Translations under genes and position numbers: made by a program
Notes under the pieces: generated by a model
Database searches by the model: none
What the model saw: only the letters and a program-made list of their open reading frames with translations
Told to the model about the DNA's origin: nothing
Shown: piece by piece, positions 59,755 through 64,000 of the stretch
Position numbering within the stretch: the first letter of the stretch is position 1
How the letters are laid out: the number at the start of each line of letters is the position of its first letter
From: CAXXOK01 sp963675365
GTDB lineage: Bacteria > Bacillota > Clostridia > Christensenellales > Aristaeellaceae
NCBI GenBank assembly: GCA_963675365.2
Contig: CAXXVA010000003.1
Location: 558,001 to 622,000, forward strand
Direction of reading: 5' to 3'
DNA length: 64,000 nt

Positions 59755-61571
59755 TGAATACCGGAAATATACGCCCCATCCATACGCTCCCCCCGGACGT
59801 CGTAGGCAAGATTGCCGCCGGCGAGGTAGTGGAGCGTCCCGCGGCCGCCGTGAAAGAGCTGGTGGAAAACGCCGTCGACGCTGGCGCAACCGCCGTGACC
59901 GTAGAACTGACCGACGGAGGCATCACCTCCCTGCGCGTGTCAGATAACGGGTCCGGCATCCCCGCCGGGCAAATGAAAATGGCGTTTGAGCGTCATGCGA
60001 CCAGCAAGCTGGATACGGCGGAGGAGCTGTTCCGCGTCCATACGCTGGGGTTTCGCGGGGAGGCGCTCGCGTCTATCGCGGCGGTCTCCAAGGTCGCCTG
60101 TATCTCCAAAACCGCCGACGCCGAATACGGCATGAAAGCGCAGGTTGAGGCGGGGCGGTTTGTAGACTTCCGCGAGGCCGCAAGCCCCGTGGGCACGGCG
60201 ATCACGGTAAGCGAACTGTTTTTCAACGCGCCCGTACGCCTGAAATTCCTGAAAAAACCGGCGACTGAAGCCGCGCTGGTGTCGGACTACATGGCGCGGC
60301 TGATGCTGAGCCGCCCGGATATCGCGTTCCGTTTCGTCAGTCAGGGGAAGACCGTCTATCGCTCCACAGGCGACGGAAAGCTGCTGTCGGCCATCTACGC
60401 CGTATATGGCAGGGACGCGGCGCAGGCGATGAAACCCGTATCAGGCAACGCGGGCGGCGTGGTGATTGACGGCTATATCGGCGTGCAGGAGCTTGCCCGC
60501 GGCAACCGCCAGCAGCAGAGCTTTTTTGTCAACGGACGTTATTTCCGCGACGACACGCTCTTCCGGGCCCTGGAAGCCGGAGCGGAGGGTTTTGTAATGA
60601 TCGGGCGTTTCCCGATCTGTGTTTTGAACTTGACCATGGCCTATGAGCAGGTGGACGTCAACGTCCACCCCAACAAACTGGAAGTCCGCTTCCAAAACCC
60701 GCAGGCGGTCGCCGAGGCGATGGAAACGGTCGTGCGCGACGCGCTGCGGGCCGAGACCATCGCCCAAAAACTCGTTCCCGCGCCCGACCCACCCAAGGCC
60801 GCGCCGCCGCCCATCGAGGTCGTACAGCTCATGGACGAGGCCGACGCCCCGTTTGTTGCGCAGGTGGTTGAGCGCGCGCGTCCGGTGCTGCGGGAGACGC
60901 CACGCATAATCGCGGAGGAAGACCTGCACGAGGCAGAAACCATACAACCCGAACCGGAGGCCGTACAGGAGGAAATTCCCGGCACGGAAGCGGCGGTGAA
61001 CATCCGCTATATCGGCCCGGTGTTCAACACCTACCTCTTGTTTGAGGCGGGTGAGAGCATGTTATTAATCGACCAGCACGCCGCGCACGAGCGGGTGCTG
61101 TTCGACCGTTTCATGGCCCGGTATCAGGGCGAAACGCAGTCCCAGCGCCTGATGACGCCGATGCTGATCCCGCTGACAGCCAGGGATATTGAAAGAATCG
61201 CCGACATCAAAGACGAGCTGACGGCGATCGGCTTTGATCTGGACAGTTTCGACGCCACGACCGTAGCCGTTCGCGCGACGCCGGTGATTCTCGGCGAGGC
61301 CGATCCCGTGCGTGAGCTTTTGGTCGATATTCTCGACGCAAGCTACGGCAAAGCCAAAGGCGTCACGGCGGAGCGTATGAAACAGCGCGTGGCGCAGATG
61401 GCCTGTAAGCATGCCATCAAAGGCGGAGACCGGCTTTCGCATGGCGACGTGGAGACGCTGATCCGGCAAATGCTACAGTCGGGCGTTCAGCCCACCTGCC
61501 CCCACGGCAGACCCATCGTCCAGGAGATTTCCAAGCGCGAACTGGAAAAGCGCTTCAAACGCATCCAATGA
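59754..61571 (+). CDS. mutL: DNA mismatch repair protein MutL
   Basis: A 605-residue GHKL ATPase. The N-terminal half has IAAGEVVERPAAAVKELVEN, DNGSGIP and FRGEALASIA. The C-terminal endonuclease domain shows DQHAAHERVLF, QMACKHAIKGGD and CPHGRP, as in organisms without MutH. In the DQHA-x2-E-x4-E motif the last Glu is replaced by Asp. Its ATG shares one base with the mutS stop, so the two repair proteins are translationally coupled. Confidence 0.97.
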   Translation: MNTGNIRPIHTLPPDVVGKIAAGEVVERPAAAVKELVENAVDAGATAVTVELTDGGITSLRVSDNGSGIPAGQMKMAFERHATSKLDTAEELFRVHTLGFRGEALASIAAVSKVACISKTADAEYGMKAQVEAGRFVDFREAASPVGTAITVSELFFNAPVRLKFLKKPATEAALVSDYMARLMLSRPDIAFRFVSQGKTVYRSTGDGKLLSAIYAVYGRDAAQAMKPVSGNAGGVVIDGYIGVQELARGNRQQQSFFVNGRYFRDDTLFRALEAGAEGFVMIGRFPICVLNLTMAYEQVDVNVHPNKLEVRFQNPQAVAEAMETVVRDALRAETIAQKLVPAPDPPKAAPPPIEVVQLMDEADAPFVAQVVERARPVLRETPRIIAEEDLHEAETIQPEPEAVQEEIPGTEAAVNIRYIGPVFNTYLLFEAGESMLLIDQHAAHERVLFDRFMARYQGETQSQRLMTPMLIPLTARDIERIADIKDELTAIGFDLDSFDATTVAVRATPVILGEADPVRELLVDILDASYGKAKGVTAERMKQRVAQMACKHAIKGGDRLSHGDVETLIRQMLQSGVQPTCPHGRPIVQEISKRELEKRFKRIQ

Positions 61572-62506
61572 GCAAGCCGAAGGTGCTGGCCATTGCAGGA
61601 CCCACGGCCAGCGGTAAATCCGAGCTTGGCATGGCACTGGCGGAGAGCTTTGGCGGCGAGATCGTCTGCATGGACAGTATGCAGATCTACCGGCGTATGG
61701 ATATCGGCACGGCCAAGCCAACGGCGGCCGAGCGGGCGAAAATCCCGCACCATCTGGTGGATATCCGGGAGCCGGACCAGGCCTATTCCGTGGCGCAGTA
61801 CGCCGAGGATGCCAAAGCAGCGATTTCGAATATTCTCGCGCGCGGCCGTGTGCCGATCCTGGTGGGCGGAACGGGCTTTTACCTGCGGGCGCTGACCCAC
61901 GGGCTGCACCTTGGCGGCGTGCCAAGCGACCCAAAGCTGCGGGAAAGGCTGAAAGACGAAGCCGGCGACGCGGCGGGCCGAAAGCGACTGCACGAAAGGC
62001 TGCAAACGGTCGACCCCGTTTCGGCGGAGCGACTGCACATTAACGACGTCGCCCGCGTGTCGCGTGCGCTGGAAGTGTACGAGCTGACCGGAAACCCCAT
62101 ATCGGCGCTGGAACAGCCCGCGTACGACAGTCCCTATGAGTTTTTGATTTTCGGCACGGAACTGGAACGCGCCGCATTGTACAGCCGCATCGACGCACGC
62201 GTAGACCGGATGATGGCGGACGGGCTGCCGGATGAAGTGAAAGCGCTTCTCGGCGAGGGGATTTCCCCTCGGGCGCAGGCCATGCAGGGCATCGGGTACA
62301 AGGAGCTTGTGCCTGTATTTTCAAATCACGATCCTCTTGAACATGCGGTTTCGGATATCAAGAGGAACTCGCGCCGTTACGCCAAGCGGCAGCTGACCTG
62401 GTTTCGGCGGGATAACGCCGTTCATTGGCTGGACATGGCGGAGAAAACGGTTCATACTCAAGCTGTGAATATCGCGAAGGCCTTTTTGGAAGGAACGAAC
62501 GCATGA
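61568..62506 (+). CDS. miaA: tRNA dimethylallyltransferase
   Basis: A 312-residue enzyme that adds dimethylallyl to A37 of tRNAs reading UNN codons, giving the substrate of MiaB. P-loop AGPTASGKSELGMALA, DSMQIYRRMDIGTAKP, HHLVDI and GGTGFYLRAL are in order; RRYAKRQLTWFRR ends the tRNA-binding part. ATGA overlaps on both sides. Confidence 0.96.
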   Translation: MSKPKVLAIAGPTASGKSELGMALAESFGGEIVCMDSMQIYRRMDIGTAKPTAAERAKIPHHLVDIREPDQAYSVAQYAEDAKAAISNILARGRVPILVGGTGFYLRALTHGLHLGGVPSDPKLRERLKDEAGDAAGRKRLHERLQTVDPVSAERLHINDVARVSRALEVYELTGNPISALEQPAYDSPYEFLIFGTELERAALYSRIDARVDRMMADGLPDEVKALLGEGISPRAQAMQGIGYKELVPVFSNHDPLEHAVSDIKRNSRRYAKRQLTWFRRDNAVHWLDMAEKTVHTQAVNIAKAFLEGTNA

Positions 62507-63738
62507 ACATACGGGAGACGGTCACGGAGGCGGAGCGCGCGTGTACGGACGCGTTTCGCCGCATTGACGCGGTGGAACTGCAAAATACACAGCGCGTGCT
62601 GGAACAGTTTCAAAGCCATCAGGTCGCCACACGCCATTTCAGCCAGACGACAGGGTACGGCTACGGCGATATCGGCCGCGATACGCTGGAGAAGATTTAC
62701 GCCGATCTGTTTGCGTCGGAGGCCGCCATTGTGCGCCCACAGATCGTTTCGGGCACGCACGCGCTTTCGCTGGCGTTGTTCGGGATTTTGCTGCCCGGGG
62801 ACGAGCTGTTGAGCGTGACCGGAAAGCCGTACGACACGCTAGACGGCGTCATCGGCATCTCGGAAAGCGGCGTCGGGTCGCTTAGGGAGATGGGCGTACG
62901 CTATACACAGGTCGAGATGACCGGCGAGGGTCTCGATCTTGACGCGATCGCCGAGGCACTCAAGCCGGGCACGAAGGTCGTCTACGTCCAGCGCAGCCGG
63001 GGGTATGCGGCACGCAAAACCCTGATGTCCAAAGATTTCGCACCCCTCAAAGCGCTGCTTGAAAGCGTCGGTTCCGGCGCGTATCTGGTGGTGGACAACT
63101 GCTATGGCGAATTCACCCAAACGGAAGAACCTACGCACTACGGCGCGGACGTATGCGTCGGCAGCCTGATTAAAAATCCCGGCGGGGGACTGGCGCCGAC
63201 CGGCGGGTATATCGTGGGAACGCAAAAGGCCGTTGACCGCATTGCCTGCCGCCTGACCGCGCCGTCGGTGGGGCTGGAGGTCGGCAGCTACGCCGCGGGC
63301 TATCAGCCGTTTTATCAGGGGTTGTTCATGGCGCCGCATGTCGTGGCGCAGGCGCTGAAGGTGGCGGTACTTGCCGCAGCGGTCTTCGATAGTCTTGGCA
63401 TGCGTACCGCGCCCGATATCGACGACAAGCGCGGCGACATCATCCAGGCGCTGGAGCTCGGCACGCCGGAGCGGCTGATCGCCTTCTGCCAGGGAATCCA
63501 GGCGGCGTCGCCCGTGGACAGCATGGCAAAGCCCGAGCCCTGGGCCATGCCCGGCTATCCCGATCAGGTTATCATGGCGGCGGGGACGTTTGTCTCCGGC
63601 GCGAGTATCGAGCTTTCGGCCGACGCGCCTCTGCGCGAGCCCTACACCGTGTATTTACAGGGCGGGCTTAGTTACAGTCACGGAAAGATCGCGCTGATGA
63701 AGACGCTCGAATCGATGGAAAAGCGGGGATTGCTATGA
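62503..63738 (+). CDS. PLP enzyme, methionine gamma-lyase / YnbB family
   Basis: A 411-residue pyridoxal-phosphate protein related to cystathionine/methionine gamma-lyases, once called aluminium resistance protein. YGYGDIGRDTLEKIYADLF, VSGTHALSLALFGILLPGD and VCVGSLIKNPGGGLAPTGGY (Lys that should hold PLP) are visible. The substrate is not known. It often follows miaA in Bacillota, as here (ATGA overlap at 62503). Confidence 0.9.
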   Translation: MNIRETVTEAERACTDAFRRIDAVELQNTQRVLEQFQSHQVATRHFSQTTGYGYGDIGRDTLEKIYADLFASEAAIVRPQIVSGTHALSLALFGILLPGDELLSVTGKPYDTLDGVIGISESGVGSLREMGVRYTQVEMTGEGLDLDAIAEALKPGTKVVYVQRSRGYAARKTLMSKDFAPLKALLESVGSGAYLVVDNCYGEFTQTEEPTHYGADVCVGSLIKNPGGGLAPTGGYIVGTQKAVDRIACRLTAPSVGLEVGSYAAGYQPFYQGLFMAPHVVAQALKVAVLAAAVFDSLGMRTAPDIDDKRGDIIQALELGTPERLIAFCQGIQAASPVDSMAKPEPWAMPGYPDQVIMAAGTFVSGASIELSADAPLREPYTVYLQGGLSYSHGKIALMKTLESMEKRGLL

Positions 63739-64000
63739 TGCGGCTGCAAAAATACATGGCGTTATGCGGGGTGGCCTCGCGCCGCGCCAGCGAGGCGCTG
63801 ATTACCGCCGGCCGCGTTACGGTGGACGGCGAGACGGTTACGGCGATGGGCGTATTGGTGGACGAAACGCAGATCGTCCGCGTGGACGGCAAGGTCATCG
63901 CGCCCGAAACAGAGAAGCATTACGTTATCTACCACAAACCCGCGGGGGAGATGTCGACGTCCCACGATCCAGAAGGCCGAGCGACGGTGCTGGACAAGTT
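63735..64000 (+). CDS. RsuA/RluB family rRNA pseudouridine synthase, N-terminal fragment
   Basis: 88 codons are present before the window ends. RLQKYMALCGVASRRASEAL, the S4-type RNA-binding domain, and VIYHKPAGEMSTSHDPEGR, the opening of the catalytic domain, are clear. Two adjacent ATG codons (63735, 63738) are possible starts; GGGGA lies upstream and the first overlaps the preceding stop. The catalytic Asp lies beyond the window. RluB is the most likely member. Confidence 0.88.
   Translation, partial: MMRLQKYMALCGVASRRASEALITAGRVTVDGETVTAMGVLVDETQIVRVDGKVIAPETEKHYVIYHKPAGEMSTSHDPEGRATVLDK

Noticed and set aside
1..64000. CRISPR arrays, prophage genes, classical toxin-antitoxin pairs, restriction systems
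   Set aside because: No regularly spaced repeats, phage structural genes or nuclease/methylase pairs were seen; the only mobile DNA is the IS at 16685-18028.

Overview
The window looks like chromosome of a moderately GC-rich member of the Clostridia (Bacillota). Signs of this are AGGAGG-type ribosome sites, frequent TTG/GTG starts, gene pairs overlapping by ATGA, a Gram-positive style FtsA/FtsZ pair, RNase G-like and YlbF genes, and DUF-type neighbours typical of gut Clostridia. I cannot name the genus from the sequence alone. No rRNA, CRISPR array, prophage or plasmid functions are visible; one tRNA gene and one insertion sequence are present.

Layout. 1-1617 (minus): end of a tripartite tricarboxylate (TctABC) uptake operon. 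1999-10596: an alpha-glucoside module with a GH65 phosphorylase and AraC regulator (minus) divergent from an ABC sugar transporter (binding protein, two permeases, no ATPase) and a GH13 glucosidase. 10741-13044: a cytoplasmic LacI-like sensor fused to a GGDEF domain. 13207-16034: two membrane proteins plus a membrane-anchored M20 peptidase. 16286-18336: a conserved gene cut by an IS256-family element, with 8-bp target duplication and inverted repeats readable. 18336-20489: a possible 25-residue hydrophobic peptide inside a structured, inverted-repeat-bounded segment, then an HD-GYP protein and a DUF5317-like membrane protein. 20538-22611: a DUF5685-like / DnaJ / zinc-ribbon operon behind a clear operator.

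22620-30706 (minus) is one aromatic amino acid operon: aroF, tyrA, aroB, aroA, aroC, pheA, aroE-aroK fusion, aroQ. It takes PEP and erythrose-4-phosphate to chorismate and then towards Phe and Tyr, with a structured leader before aroF. 31019-35167 holds an unknown two-helix membrane protein, a PadR-controlled 4Fe-4S membrane protein, a CDP-alcohol phosphatidyltransferase with a non-standard start, and two divergent TetR paralogues. Then come tRNA-Leu(GAG), rplM-rpsI, thiN and an Na/Pi cotransporter.

39009-47398 is a two-component system divergent from an ABC efflux operon with four HlyD-like adaptor proteins (two membrane-anchored, two secreted). An OmpR-type operator lies between them. A ferritin-like/VIT1 transporter and ftsA-ftsZ follow on the minus strand. 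From 51643 to the window end all genes are on the plus strand and nearly all overlap or abut: radical SAM protein, DUF2344, RNase G-like, miaB, ylbF, mutS, mutL, miaA, a methionine gamma-lyase-like PLP enzyme and the start of an RNA pseudouridine synthase.

Domain assignments rest on motifs read by eye in the translations; no database search was run.
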